Positions 27,561-36,039 of a stretch of DNA of 64,000 nt are shown in pieces; the stretch's first letter is position 1; every line of letters begins with the position of its first letter. The position numbers and the translations under genes are program-made. Below the pieces are notes generated by a model. That model ran no database searches. It saw nothing but the letters and a program-made list of their open reading frames with translations, and was not told where the DNA came from. The stretch is from Candidatus Blautia intestinigallinarum (GTDB lineage Bacteria > Bacillota > Clostridia > Lachnospirales > Lachnospiraceae). The stretch lies in assembly GCA_019112635.1 (NCBI GenBank), contig DXIX01000014.1:1-64000 (forward strand), given 5' to 3'.

Positions 27561-29816
27561 TCAGGCTTCTACCCATCTCCGGAAAAATGTGTGATCTTTG
27601 TAGACAAAGACACCGCATTTATCCTCATCCAGACCGCACTGGTCAAAGGCTGCATGGGTCATAAAATACAGAAAATCAAAATCTACATTCTTAAGAGAGC
27701 TGACTCCAGGAATGATTCTCTTGCTGGTTTTGCCGTTCTTGTAATCGTTATAAATCTCGGTCGCCTGCTGCGCGGCCTCCATACTTCCATAATTGTTGAT
27801 CTTTGCGAGAGCCTCCGGGTCATTGTCACGGATTCCCTCCAGCAGATCTGTCAGCATTCCGTTTCGTGCCACCTCAAACTGCATATCCGCATAGACAACC
27901 AGATTCAAGGTGGATGGGAACATGCTGCTCATGACACGGTTGTAGATGGACACACCTACCATTGTCTGCCCGGCAACTCCCTGATCTCCAGCCTCCGTGT
28001 AGAGAACGGCTGCCAGAAATTCCTGCTGCGTCACCTGATTCGCACCGGTCCCGATCTGGGGATCTGTGTAATACTGGGGCTCTACTTTATAAGTCTTGCC
28101 GGTGTTGGGATCCACCGCATACTCTCCCCCTGCCGGAACCTCCCGGTACACACCGTTACTGTCAAAATAGTATCTCTCACCGTCGATGGTCTTGTATCCG
28201 CCCTCGAACCGCATTCCCTTCACACCATAGTCTCCAGTCCTCTTAAAGAAATACCGGTTCCCGCTGATCGTGACCCATCCGGTGAACATCTTACCCCGCA
28301 CACCATAGGTCCCTGTCGCCTTGAAATAAAATGTCCTGGATCCAATCTTCTGCCAACCCGTCTGCATCTGACCGGAAGAAGAGAAATAGAAAGTTTCACC
28401 GTCAATGGTATTCCACCCGGTGTACATCTGTCCTTTCTCACCTTTACTTCCTGTCTCTTTCAGATAATAAATTTCTCCGCCGTTTTTCAGCCAGCCGGTC
28501 CACATGGTTCCAAGTGTTCCGAAATCTCCGGATTTTTTGAAATAATACTTCTTTCCGCTGATGGTCTGCCAGCCAAGCTGCAGAGTTCCCGAACTGCTGA
28601 AATAATAAGTCTTGGAACTGATATTCTGCAGTCCGGTAAACATCCGCCCTCGCACACCGTAAGTTCCGCTCGCTTTGAAATAATATGTAGAGGAACCGAT
28701 CTTCTGCCAGCCTGTCTGAAGCGTTCCATCTGAAGCAAAATAGTATTTATGGCCGCTGATAGACTGAAGTCCTGTGAACATCTGACCTTTCACGCCCTTC
28801 TCACCAGTCTGCTTCAGATAATAAATCTCTCCGCCGCTTTTCAGCCAGCCAACCAACATCTTACCCAGAGTACCCAGATCTCCCGATTTCTGGAAATAAT
28901 ATCTCTTGCCGTTAATGGTCTGCCAGCCCGTCTGCATCACGCCATCGCTGTCAAAATAATAGGTCTTCCCGCTCACATTCTGAACACCGGTGAACATACG
29001 GCCTTTGACACCATAGGTTCCGCTCGCCTTAAAGTAATACACCGAAGATCCAATCTTCTGCCAGCCTGTCTGAAGCGTTCCGTCTGACGCAAAATAATAG
29101 GAATGTCCATCGATCTTCTGAAAACCTGTGAACATGTGGCCTATGGTTCCTTTCTCTCCGCTCTGCTTCAGATAATAGATCTCTCCGCCGTTTTTCAGCC
29201 AGCCAGTCCACATCTTACCCAAAGTACCCAGTATTCCGGATTTCTGGAAATAATATTTCTTACCGTCAATGGTCTGCCAGCCGGTTGCCAGATAACCGTC
29301 CTCATCAAAATAGAACCAGCAGCCCCCGATCTTCTGAAAATCCGATTTGGTAAATGTCCCATCCTCATTCAGATACCGGACACCCGACTCATCTTCCATC
29401 CATTCTCCATAATCAATAGTCCCGGCGGAGGCATTCTGATCTGTCTCTTCCAGATCGTCCGTCAAAGACTGAGGATCCATCTGGGAGTTTTCCTGCTTCT
29501 CATCCTTCAAAGACTCCCCTGCTTCCGTCTCTGCATCCTCCTGCGGCTCTGTGTCCTCCCCTGGAGTTTCCAAATTCTCATCCTCCTGCGGGGTCTCCTC
29601 TTCCTTTGGTTCTTCCAAAGACTCCTCCGGCATCTGTCCATTCTCCTCTTCCGGCCAGACTTCCTCCGATGTCAGATCTTCCTGCACCTCCCCAGGCATC
29701 TCCTGTACAGCAGCCTTTTGTTCCTGATCCAGGCTGGCTGCCCCTGCCGGATAAGGGACAAGCAGGCTTACCGCCAGAAGCCCTGGGAGCAATTTATTGA
29801 TTGTCCGTCTCTTCAT
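27561..29816 (-). CDS. Secreted cell-wall hydrolase with CW-type repeats and SleB-like domain
   Basis: A 751-residue exported protein. A signal peptide (about 1-27, ending AGA-AS) is followed by an acidic Glu/Pro linker (about 30-125). About 16 aromatic glycine-rich repeats of 20-26 residues (GWQTIDGKKYYF type, about 150-560) resemble choline/cell-wall-binding repeats. The C-terminal domain (about 590-751) matches SleB/CwlJ hydrolases, with the likely catalytic Glu in LYTEAGDQG. It probably binds the wall or a surface glycan and cuts peptidoglycan. The ATG at 29816 was chosen because the signal peptide starts there. The repeats form three 354-bp supra-repeats (separate entry). Confidence 0.88.
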   Translation of the reverse strand: MKRRTINKLLPGLLAVSLLVPYPAGAASLDQEQKAAVQEMPGEVQEDLTSEEVWPEEENGQMPEESLEEPKEEETPQEDENLETPGEDTEPQEDAETEAGESLKDEKQENSQMDPQSLTDDLEETDQNASAGTIDYGEWMEDESGVRYLNEDGTFTKSDFQKIGGCWFYFDEDGYLATGWQTIDGKKYYFQKSGILGTLGKMWTGWLKNGGEIYYLKQSGEKGTIGHMFTGFQKIDGHSYYFASDGTLQTGWQKIGSSVYYFKASGTYGVKGRMFTGVQNVSGKTYYFDSDGVMQTGWQTINGKRYYFQKSGDLGTLGKMLVGWLKSGGEIYYLKQTGEKGVKGQMFTGLQSISGHKYYFASDGTLQTGWQKIGSSTYYFKASGTYGVRGRMFTGLQNISSKTYYFSSSGTLQLGWQTISGKKYYFKKSGDFGTLGTMWTGWLKNGGEIYYLKETGSKGEKGQMYTGWNTIDGETFYFSSSGQMQTGWQKIGSRTFYFKATGTYGVRGKMFTGWVTISGNRYFFKRTGDYGVKGMRFEGGYKTIDGERYYFDSNGVYREVPAGGEYAVDPNTGKTYKVEPQYYTDPQIGTGANQVTQQEFLAAVLYTEAGDQGVAGQTMVGVSIYNRVMSSMFPSTLNLVVYADMQFEVARNGMLTDLLEGIRDNDPEALAKINNYGSMEAAQQATEIYNDYKNGKTSKRIIPGVSSLKNVDFDFLYFMTHAAFDQCGLDEDKCGVFVYKDHTFFRRWVEA
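28221..29282 (-). repeat. Three tandem 354-bp supra-repeats in the CW protein
   Basis: Units at 29282-28929, 28928-28575 and 28574-28221 each encode five motifs in the same order (24+26+22+24+22 residues). The motif starts are GWQT, WTGW/LVGW, FTGL or equivalent, GWQK and FTG. The anchor GGTCTGCCAG recurs at 29271, 28917 and 28563, exactly 354 bp apart. The third copy diverges at its end. Confidence 0.9.
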
Positions 29817-29870
29817 TTCTTTTTCTCTCCTACTGCCGTTCCTTTTCGTTAACATCTTTGTAACATCTTT

Positions 29871-29899
29871 ATTATATCTTCTTAACAGATAAAATGCAA
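29871..29899 (-). promoter_or_regulatory. Promoter of the cell-wall hydrolase gene
   Basis: On the minus strand TTGCAT (29894-29899) and TATAAT (29871-29876) are 17 nt apart. The promoter lies over the last codons of the DUF1848 gene. Confidence 0.7.
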
Positions 29900-30831
29900 T
29901 CAAAATTCATCTGCATTTCCTTCAGCGACCTCATTTTTCTCACGGTTACCACGTCATCTGGCTCCACCTTTCCGCACAGGAGCGGTGAGTTCACATCGTA
30001 ATTTTGCAGATTTTTCTTTACCTTTTGCTGATTTTCACTGGCATAGCAGTATCTGCACCCGCCAGGGCAGGTATCGTAGGCACCCACTTCCACGCTCTCC
30101 ATGCAGCCACAGGCAGTTCTCTGTCCCGGATCCGCACTTCCCTGGAGCCTGCATCCTAAAATTTTCTCAATCCTTCTTCGATCAATACAGCTGCCGTGGG
30201 ATACTCCCTCCTTTTCCAGATCCAGTTCTTCCGCACAACTTACGATCCCCAGCCCAAACTCTCTGGCTATTCCGGCAAGATCTGCCGCCATCTTGCGCAT
30301 TCCGTCCCCATCCGGGCTTGAGACTCCAAGCTCTGCCATATTTCTTCTGTTCTTCCTGTAGAAATCCACAAAACTAATCACCACCTGATCGGTATACTCT
30401 CCCAGTCTGGAAGCGATCTCCCTGAATGCTTTTTTATGATATTCCCAGGTGTACCTGGAATTGATGAAAATCGGATCATAGCGCCAGACCATCCGCCCTC
30501 TACCGATCCTTTTCGATAACTGCTGAAACAGCGGAATCAGAACCGATCTCTTATCCGGGAGGTCCGGCTCCACATCATGCCCATATCCCGTCAACGTAAA
30601 CTGAAAATAATAAGGATATTCTTCCAGTTCATCCAGATATGGAATCAGACCGGCCGGATTTTTTGTCCAGAACACCATACAGTCCACCACAGACGGAGAC
30701 AGATCAATCTGGCTGATCTGTCTGGGATTGACAGGATTTCTCACCAGAAGATATCCTTCCCTAATACGGTTTCGAAACCATTGCCCAAAGTAACGGGGAA
30801 TGTCGGTTCTCCTGCTGACGCTTAAAATCAT
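29872..30831 (-). CDS. DUF1848 family protein
   Basis: A 319-residue protein of the DUF1848 family, starting with the characteristic MILSVSRRTDIPRYFG. Family motifs DCMVFWTKNPAGLI and RYDPIF are present. The C-terminal CPGGCRYCYAS, with other nearby cysteines (CGCMESVEVG), suggests an iron-sulfur or zinc site; some members are described as radical-SAM-like. No biochemical role is established. The ATG at 30831 has a GAGAGGAG ribosome site. It is divergent from the ABC operon with its own promoter. Confidence 0.85.
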   Translation of the reverse strand: MILSVSRRTDIPRYFGQWFRNRIREGYLLVRNPVNPRQISQIDLSPSVVDCMVFWTKNPAGLIPYLDELEEYPYYFQFTLTGYGHDVEPDLPDKRSVLIPLFQQLSKRIGRGRMVWRYDPIFINSRYTWEYHKKAFREIASRLGEYTDQVVISFVDFYRKNRRNMAELGVSSPDGDGMRKMAADLAGIAREFGLGIVSCAEELDLEKEGVSHGSCIDRRRIEKILGCRLQGSADPGQRTACGCMESVEVGAYDTCPGGCRYCYASENQQKVKKNLQNYDVNSPLLCGKVEPDDVVTVRKMRSLKEMQMNFDCILSVKKI

Positions 30832-30877
30832 TTCTTCCTCTCCTCTCAAAGCTCTTACGTTCTCCTGTTGTCTTTCT

Positions 30878-30906
30878 ATTATACAGGTGTCATCGATCCG
30901 GGTAAA
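30878..30906 (-). promoter_or_regulatory. Promoter of the DUF1848 gene
   Basis: On the minus strand TTTACC (30901-30906) and a perfect TATAAT (30878-30883) are 17 nt apart, about 45 nt before the start codon. Confidence 0.65.
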
Positions 30907-30957
30907 CCTCTCCCATTTCCTCGGATGATATTTTTCGAAAACTGTATATATTCAGTA

Positions 30958-30986
30958 TTGACAGTTAGTACAGATTCGTATATACT
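30958..30986 (+). promoter_or_regulatory. Promoter of the double-ABC/GntR operon
   Basis: TTGACA (30958-30963) and TATACT (30981-30986) are separated by 17 nt. The -10 box is the first half of a perfect inverted repeat, so regulator binding there would block RNA polymerase. Confidence 0.88.
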
Positions 30987-31011
30987 GTACTTAGTCAACA
31001 AGTACAGTATA
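30967..31011. promoter_or_regulatory. Operator cluster, probably for the GntR/YtrA-like regulator
   Basis: TATACTGTACTT (30981-30992) and AAGTACAGTATA (31000-31011) are a perfect 12-bp inverted repeat around a 7-nt spacer. A third half-site AGTACAG (30967-30973) sits in the promoter spacer and forms another inverted pair with CTGTACT (30985-30991). The repeat covers the -10 box and start point. YtrA-type regulators encoded in ABC operons commonly bind such promoter palindromes. Confidence 0.78.
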
Positions 31012-31030
31012 CAACAAAGGAGAGAGTGCT

Positions 31031-31882
31031 ATGAATCAGGAATATCTCGTCTTGAACCATATCTCAAAAAAATTCGGCTCAAAACTGGTCTTGAAAGATG
31101 TCAGTGCCACTGTACACCGCGGAGAAATTCTCGGCTTTCTGGGTCCAAGCGGCGCCGGAAAAACCACAACCATCAAAATTCTGACCGGGCAGCTAAAACC
31201 CACCTCCGGAGATGCCTTCGTCCTTGGCAAAGACTGCCAAAAGATCGATGAATCCATCTATGAACAGATCGGAATCGTCACTGACATCAGCGGAGTCTAT
31301 GAGAGACTGTCTGTCTATGACAATCTGAAATTTTTCGCCAGGATACTGAATGTCCCCCAAAAAAATATCGACCTTCTCTTAAAAAGAGTCGGGCTTTATG
31401 AACACCGAAAAAAACCAGCCGGCAAGCTTTCCAGGGGACAGGTACAGAGGCTGATCTTGTCCAGAGCCATCCTGCACAAGCCGAAAATCCTGTTCTTAGA
31501 CGAACCCACCAGCGGTCTGGATCCCACCACGGCTTTGGATATCCACCGGCAGCTTTTGGAATTGAGAGATGAGGGAATGGCCATCTTCCTCACCACCCAC
31601 AACATGGAAGAAGCCACCAAACTGTGCGACCACGTGGCTCTTCTCAATGAGGGAGTGATCGTCGAATACGGCACACCAAAAGAAATCTGCCTGAAATACA
31701 ACCAAAACAAAAGATACCAGGTACAGCTCACGGATGGTTCTTTCCATTTGTTAAAACAAAATCCAGAGGATAGCCGCCTATTGGCTTCCTGGATTCAGGA
31801 AGACCGTATCGAGACCATTCATTCCTGTGAACCCACACTGGAATCTGTCTTTTTAGAAGTTACCGGGAGGAAATTGCAATGA
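31031..31882 (+). CDS. ABC transporter ATP-binding protein (ABC-2 type)
   Basis: A 283-residue ATPase. Walker A is GPSGAGKTT, the signature is LSRGQVQR (LSGGQ variant), Walker B is ILFLDEPTSGLDP and the H-loop is in TTHNMEEA. A C-terminal regulatory extension (about 220-283) is typical of drug or bacteriocin exporters. AGGAGAG precedes the ATG. It overlaps the permease start by ATGA. First gene of a five-gene operon. Confidence 0.92.
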   Translation: MNQEYLVLNHISKKFGSKLVLKDVSATVHRGEILGFLGPSGAGKTTTIKILTGQLKPTSGDAFVLGKDCQKIDESIYEQIGIVTDISGVYERLSVYDNLKFFARILNVPQKNIDLLLKRVGLYEHRKKPAGKLSRGQVQRLILSRAILHKPKILFLDEPTSGLDPTTALDIHRQLLELRDEGMAIFLTTHNMEEATKLCDHVALLNEGVIVEYGTPKEICLKYNQNKRYQVQLTDGSFHLLKQNPEDSRLLASWIQEDRIETIHSCEPTLESVFLEVTGRKLQ

Positions 31883-32616
31883 AAACAATCTCATTCAGAA
31901 AACTGACTGCCATCATGGACATCAAAAGCAGAACCTTATTCAGCAAAAATTTTATCATCATGCCCATCTTTTCCCTGGGATTTACCTTTCTGATGCGTGT
32001 GCTCTACAAATCCATATTGGGAGAAGCCGCAGGAACTATGACTGCCTATGCGCTGTCCATCGGAGTACTGATGAACATCTGCATGAGCGGTGTCTACTGC
32101 GTGGCCGCCTCTCTTGCAGAGGAAAAGGAGAAACATACCCTCAGAACCCTCATGACCTCTTCGGTCAACGGACTGGAATTCTTCCTTGGAAGTCTGATCC
32201 CAGCCATACTCATGATGATGTTCGTCAATATCGCCTGTGTCTTTTTATCCGGCTTCTCCATGAACCCGGCACAGTGGGCAGGCTATCTCTTCATCAGCAC
32301 CGCCTGCAGCATCGCGGGCGCCATCATCGGAATGATTTTTGGCATTTTCTCCAAAAATCAAATGTCAGCCGGGACTGCCACCACGCCGGTTCTGCTGATT
32401 TTCATGATGATCCCCATGTTCTCCCAGCTAAACGACACTCTGGGAACCATCTCCGGGTTTCTGTTCACAGGTATCCTCTTCGATGCCATCTCCAATATCG
32501 GCAGGCAGACTGCTCTTCTGTCCATCCGAAGCGGTGTCATCCTGACAGCTGAGATTCTTCTGACTGTCATACTGTTTTTGATGTTGTACAAAAAAAATGG
32601 ATTTGACGCAGACTAA
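31879..32616 (+). CDS. ABC-2 type transporter permease
   Basis: A 245-residue permease with six hydrophobic helices and the ABC-2 pattern. The segment LAEEKEKHTLRTLMTSSVNG after helix 2 is the coupling region seen in ABC-2 exporters. It works with the preceding ATPase. The exported substrate is unknown; a peptide or drug is likely from the family. Confidence 0.88.
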   Translation: MKTISFRKLTAIMDIKSRTLFSKNFIIMPIFSLGFTFLMRVLYKSILGEAAGTMTAYALSIGVLMNICMSGVYCVAASLAEEKEKHTLRTLMTSSVNGLEFFLGSLIPAILMMMFVNIACVFLSGFSMNPAQWAGYLFISTACSIAGAIIGMIFGIFSKNQMSAGTATTPVLLIFMMIPMFSQLNDTLGTISGFLFTGILFDAISNIGRQTALLSIRSGVILTAEILLTVILFLMLYKKNGFDAD

Positions 32617-32651
32617 AACAAAATCAAATATACAAAAAGGACGGCGATTTT

Positions 32652-33026
32652 TTGGAAATTATTTTAAGCAGTGCCAACGACAAACCGATTTATGAACAAA
32701 TCTCCTCTCAAATCAAAGAGCAGATCATGAAAGGAATCTTAAAACCCGGCGAGCCTCTGCCCTCCATGCGGAAACTGGCGAAAAATCTGCACGTCAGTGT
32801 GATTACCACCCAGAGAGCTTATGATGATCTGCAAAGAGACGGATTTCTCGTCACAGTTCCGGCGAAAGGAACTTTCGTCTCCACCCAGAATCAGGATTTT
32901 ATCCGGGAAGAAAACTTAAGGGAAATCGAATCTCTTCTGGCAAAAGCCGCCTCACTGGGGAAAGAAAACGGTTTATCTTTGGAAGAATTACAAACTACAC
33001 TGACAGTTATCTATCAGGAGGAGTAA
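32652..33026 (+). CDS. GntR-family regulator, YtrA type
   Basis: A 124-residue regulator starting at TTG (32652). A GntR winged helix (about 1-75) has PIYEQISSQIKEQIMKG and LPSMRKLAKNLHVSV; the short C-terminal part (about 80-124) forms the dimer helices of the YtrA subgroup, with no large effector domain. Such regulators often control neighbouring ABC exporters in response to cell-wall antibiotics. It sits between two ABC systems and 4 nt before the second ATPase. The operator cluster at 30967-31011 is its probable target. Confidence 0.9.
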   Translation: MEIILSSANDKPIYEQISSQIKEQIMKGILKPGEPLPSMRKLAKNLHVSVITTQRAYDDLQRDGFLVTVPAKGTFVSTQNQDFIREENLREIESLLAKAASLGKENGLSLEELQTTLTVIYQEE

Positions 33027-33030
33027 CTTT

Positions 33031-33894
33031 ATGGAACATGCAATTGAAGTCAAAAATCTGACAAAAAGATATAAAGATTTTACCCTGGATCATATCTCCT
33101 TTTCACTTCCCAAGGGAATGATTCTCGGATTAATCGGCGAGAACGGTGCCGGAAAATCCACCTTCATCAATTCTCTTCTGGGAATTGTCAAATCAGAATA
33201 TGAACAAATCCAGATTCTGGGGCTGGATCTTGCCTCCCACGAAAAACAGATCAAGGGAGAGATCGCTGCAATCTTCGACGATGCACGCTATGATGAGAAT
33301 TTCACTCCGCTTTTCATTGGTAAAATCATGGCAGGCATCTACCGAAACTGGGATTCTCAAAAATATCAGAATTATCTGAAACAGTTTTCACTTCCGCCGA
33401 AGAAAAAGCTGAAAACTTTCTCCAAAGGAATGAAAACGAAGCTGGAATTCGCGGCCGCCTTAAGCCACAACCCGAAACTTCTTATCCTGGATGAGGCAAC
33501 CAGCGGTCTGGATCCTATCTTTCGAGATGAGATCCTGGATATCATACGGGAATTCTGTGAAAACGAAGAGCATTCTGTATTGATCTCTTCCCACATCACC
33601 AGTGATCTGGACAAAATCGCAGATTATGTGGCTTACATACACCAGGGAAAACTTCAGTTTTTCAAGACTTATGATGAAATCCAGACACAGTATGGGATCT
33701 TGAACTGCGGACGTGAATTTTTTGAGAATATCTCCAAAGATGATATTCTCGCCTATCGCAGGGAAGCCTACAGTTATCAGGTTCTGATCCGCAACCGCCA
33801 GGAATTTAAGACAATCTTTCGGGACACACCCATTCAAAATGCTTCGCTGGAAGATATTATGTTATTTTACTCAAAGGGGGAGAAAATGTTATGA
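33031..33894 (+). CDS. ABC transporter ATP-binding protein (YtrB-like)
   Basis: A 287-residue ATPase. Walker A is GENGAGKST, the signature is the variant FSKGMKTKLEFA, and Walker B is LLILDEATSGLDP. The KGMK signature and pairing with a small ABC-2 permease are typical of the YtrB/EcsA-like group that follows YtrA regulators. Its stop overlaps the next start (ATGA at 33891-33894). The substrate is unknown. Confidence 0.92.
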   Translation: MEHAIEVKNLTKRYKDFTLDHISFSLPKGMILGLIGENGAGKSTFINSLLGIVKSEYEQIQILGLDLASHEKQIKGEIAAIFDDARYDENFTPLFIGKIMAGIYRNWDSQKYQNYLKQFSLPPKKKLKTFSKGMKTKLEFAAALSHNPKLLILDEATSGLDPIFRDEILDIIREFCENEEHSVLISSHITSDLDKIADYVAYIHQGKLQFFKTYDEIQTQYGILNCGREFFENISKDDILAYRREAYSYQVLIRNRQEFKTIFRDTPIQNASLEDIMLFYSKGEKML

Positions 33895-34538
33895 AAGGGA
33901 TTTTACTAAAAGATCTATATGAATGTGTCTGTATCCGGAAAAACCAGCTCAACTGGATTGCCACCATCGCGCTGGTTCTGATCCTTACCTTTGTCTTTCG
34001 GACCACTTATGTGTTCCTTCTGAATGTGATGATCACAGCACCGCTGGCCGGATCCTGCGCCTACCAGTTCCCCATGGAACAGGATGAGATTGTGAACTTT
34101 TCCAAAATCCAGATGACCTATCCCATCACAAAGAAGGAATTCATTCTGGAGCGATTTCTTCTGACTCTGGGATTCATCGGTGTAAGCGGGGTTTTCTCCC
34201 TGATCCTGACCATGGTTTACACCTATGGTTACCGTCTGGCAGCCCTCTCCGCCACCCTCCCGGTCTGGGGTATGGGAATCTGCTTTGCCCTGATCTTTTT
34301 CTCCGTCAGCAATGTCTTCTATCTGGGGCTCGGAGTCAAGGCTGGAACGGTTCTGTTCATTTTACTCATCCTTGCAGCCGCATTTGGTTATGTCCTCACA
34401 GCGGTAAACTTTGGTGTTCAGACACTTCTGTACATGGACAAGACCTTCTGGCTTCTCATTCTCTTTGCCGGTGCGGTTCTCTGTCTGATTGCAAGCTATC
34501 TGATCTCCGTAAAAATTTACGAAGCAAAACATGCCTGA
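33891..34538 (+). CDS. ABC-2 type permease of the YtrB-like system
   Basis: A 215-residue membrane protein with about six helices, resembling ABC2_membrane_5 permeases. It begins with a short cytoplasmic segment MKGILLKDLYE, typical of this group. It is the last gene of the operon and is followed by a terminator. It is paired with the ATPase directly upstream. Confidence 0.85.
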   Translation: MKGILLKDLYECVCIRKNQLNWIATIALVLILTFVFRTTYVFLLNVMITAPLAGSCAYQFPMEQDEIVNFSKIQMTYPITKKEFILERFLLTLGFIGVSGVFSLILTMVYTYGYRLAALSATLPVWGMGICFALIFFSVSNVFYLGLGVKAGTVLFILLILAAAFGYVLTAVNFGVQTLLYMDKTFWLLILFAGAVLCLIASYLISVKIYEAKHA

Positions 34539-34565
34539 TCTTAGAAATCAAAAAAACTGGATGTC

Positions 34566-34612
34566 AAAAGGAGCAGATGATTTTCCTCACCGGAAAACCC
34601 TGCTCCTTTTTA
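34566..34612 (+). terminator. Terminator of the double-ABC operon
   Basis: AAAAGGAGCAG (34566-34576) pairs with CTGCTCCTTTT (34600-34610), with TTTTCC/GGAAAA nested inside. The descending arm ends in a T-run. Confidence 0.85.
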
Positions 34613-34628
34613 CACTCACTATATCACA

Positions 34629-34856
34629 TCATGCACAGCAGCATTTTTCTTTTCTCAATGTCCCGTCCTGAATCTGTATCTTCGCTTTTGCCTGCGGATC
34701 ATCCCGGATAATCTCCTGTACTGCCGGCACCTGAATATACCCGGCATAAGGATTTTTGATGCTGATCACAGGGGTCGTGATTGTGGCCTCCACCTGAGAC
34801 TTCTCAAAACTCAGATCCGCATCAATCATCTCACAGTTGACTATAGATAAAAGCAT
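34629..34856 (-). pseudogene. C-terminal remnant of a DUF3737 protein
   Basis: An open frame of 75 codons. Its product (NCEMIDADLSFEKSQVEATI, then TTPVISIKNPYAGYIQVP and EIIRDDPQAKAKI) reads like the last about 65 residues of DUF3737 right-handed beta-helix proteins, which are normally about 280 residues. No ribosome site precedes the ATG and a stop codon lies in frame just upstream, 12 nt from the Crp gene. I therefore read it as a truncated leftover. The unusual tail KCCCA is probably out-of-family sequence. It could still be translated by coupling to the Crp gene. Confidence 0.6.
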
Positions 34857-34868
34857 AGAAAAAAATTT

Positions 34869-35531
34869 TTAGGAGTCCTGCAGCTGATGTAAGCCCTTAA
34901 AGTCCAGAATCTCCACGGTTCCCCTCGTCAGCTTGACCAGCCCTTCCTTCTGAAAATAGCGAAGCATACGGGTCACCACTTCTCTCGCTGTCCCCATATG
35001 GTTTGCTATTTTTTCATGAGTCATCTTCAGAGACGCACTGTCCTCCAGTCCGCTCTCCTCCAGCAGAAATCCCGCGAGACGTTTGTCAAAGCTTTTCCAC
35101 ATAATCTGTTCCAGAAGCCACATTACCTCTGAAAAACGGTCCCCCATAATCTGATTGGTATAATTCGCGGCCGGAGCGGAAGTTTCCATCACTTTCCTGT
35201 AAATCTCCGGCGGAATCACCCACATCTGCGTGTCTTTCTCTGCCTCGATGGTAATATCAAATTGAATACTTTGCATCATACAGGAAGCAGACAGCAGACA
35301 GATATCTCTCTCGCACAGGCGGTAAACCGTGATCTCCCGCCCTTCCTCTGAGACAATGTAGGCACGAAGCTGTCCCGAGCAGACTAGCAAAAGCCCGAGA
35401 CAGTCGTTGGAGCCATTGTGAATGATCTCTCCCTTTTCAACTGTGCGCAAAAAAGCATGCTTCTCAATCTCTTCTCTCTGTTTCCCGGTAAGTTGTTCCC
35501 AAAACGGGAAAAAATCTGAAAAACCCAACAT
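34869..35531 (-). CDS. Crp/Fnr-family transcriptional regulator
   Basis: A 220-residue regulator. The cyclic-nucleotide-binding-like beta barrel (about 15-130) lacks an obvious cAMP signature and cysteine cluster. The C-terminal HTH_Crp (about 150-210) has MTHEKIANHMGTAREVVTRM. The ATG at 35531 is preferred (AAAGAG upstream); an in-frame TTG at 35558 would overlap the PPC gene. It follows the PPC gene by 16 nt and is probably co-transcribed. Effector and targets are unknown. Confidence 0.88.
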   Translation of the reverse strand: MLGFSDFFPFWEQLTGKQREEIEKHAFLRTVEKGEIIHNGSNDCLGLLLVCSGQLRAYIVSEEGREITVYRLCERDICLLSASCMMQSIQFDITIEAEKDTQMWVIPPEIYRKVMETSAPAANYTNQIMGDRFSEVMWLLEQIMWKSFDKRLAGFLLEESGLEDSASLKMTHEKIANHMGTAREVVTRMLRYFQKEGLVKLTRGTVEILDFKGLHQLQDS

Positions 35532-35547
35532 AGCTGTCAACTCTTTT

Positions 35548-35967
35548 CTAAAACTCAAATAAATTCAATCCGATCTCATCGCTGAATCTTCTTCCCACAC
35601 TTCCGGGAATCACCTGGAGAATGATCTCTGCCGTCGCGCTGACAATCGCCCGGTTTAAATGACCGCCAAACACATTTCCCTTGGCGTCGCCGGCACTCAG
35701 ATGGGCATGTAGATACGGCTTGCCCTCCATACGGGAAAGAGTTCCTGTCAAAGAGACAATCTCCAGCGCTCCCTGGAACTGATTGGCATGATACTCCTTG
35801 GTTACCGTGTCAAATACACCTGTGGTGAGCTCTTTAATCGCTCCCAGGCCAGAGATGGAGGCCAGTGTAATCTGTTCTTTTTCGGCTATTTCCACCAGTT
35901 TCTCACAGATCTCCTCATTCGGATCCAATCTCAGTACAATTGTATTTTCAAAACGTCTGTATTCCAT
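35548..35967 (-). CDS. PPC/DUF296 domain protein
   Basis: A 139-residue single-domain PPC (DUF296) protein. The conserved HAHLSAGDAKGNVFGGHL segment has the three histidines that bind metal in solved members. No AT-hook is present. Members are described as DNA-binding or of unknown role. It is the first gene of a PPC-Crp transcript with its own promoter. Confidence 0.88.
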   Translation of the reverse strand: MEYRRFENTIVLRLDPNEEICEKLVEIAEKEQITLASISGLGAIKELTTGVFDTVTKEYHANQFQGALEIVSLTGTLSRMEGKPYLHAHLSAGDAKGNVFGGHLNRAIVSATAEIILQVIPGSVGRRFSDEIGLNLFEF

Positions 35968-36010
35968 CTTTCTTCCATCCTTTCTGTCTTTGTTTTGTCA
36001 TTCTACGTCT

Positions 36011-36039
36011 ATTTTATATAATTGCCTATCCAAAATCAA
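36011..36039 (-). promoter_or_regulatory. Promoter of the PPC-Crp genes
   Basis: On the minus strand TTGATT (36034-36039) and TAAAAT (36011-36016) are 17 nt apart; the -35 overlaps the end of the EamA transporter gene. Confidence 0.65.

Noticed and set aside
28221..29282. Regular repeats that could suggest a CRISPR array or satellite
   Set aside because: The repeats are in frame and encode aromatic CW-type motifs; there are no unique spacers of constant size.
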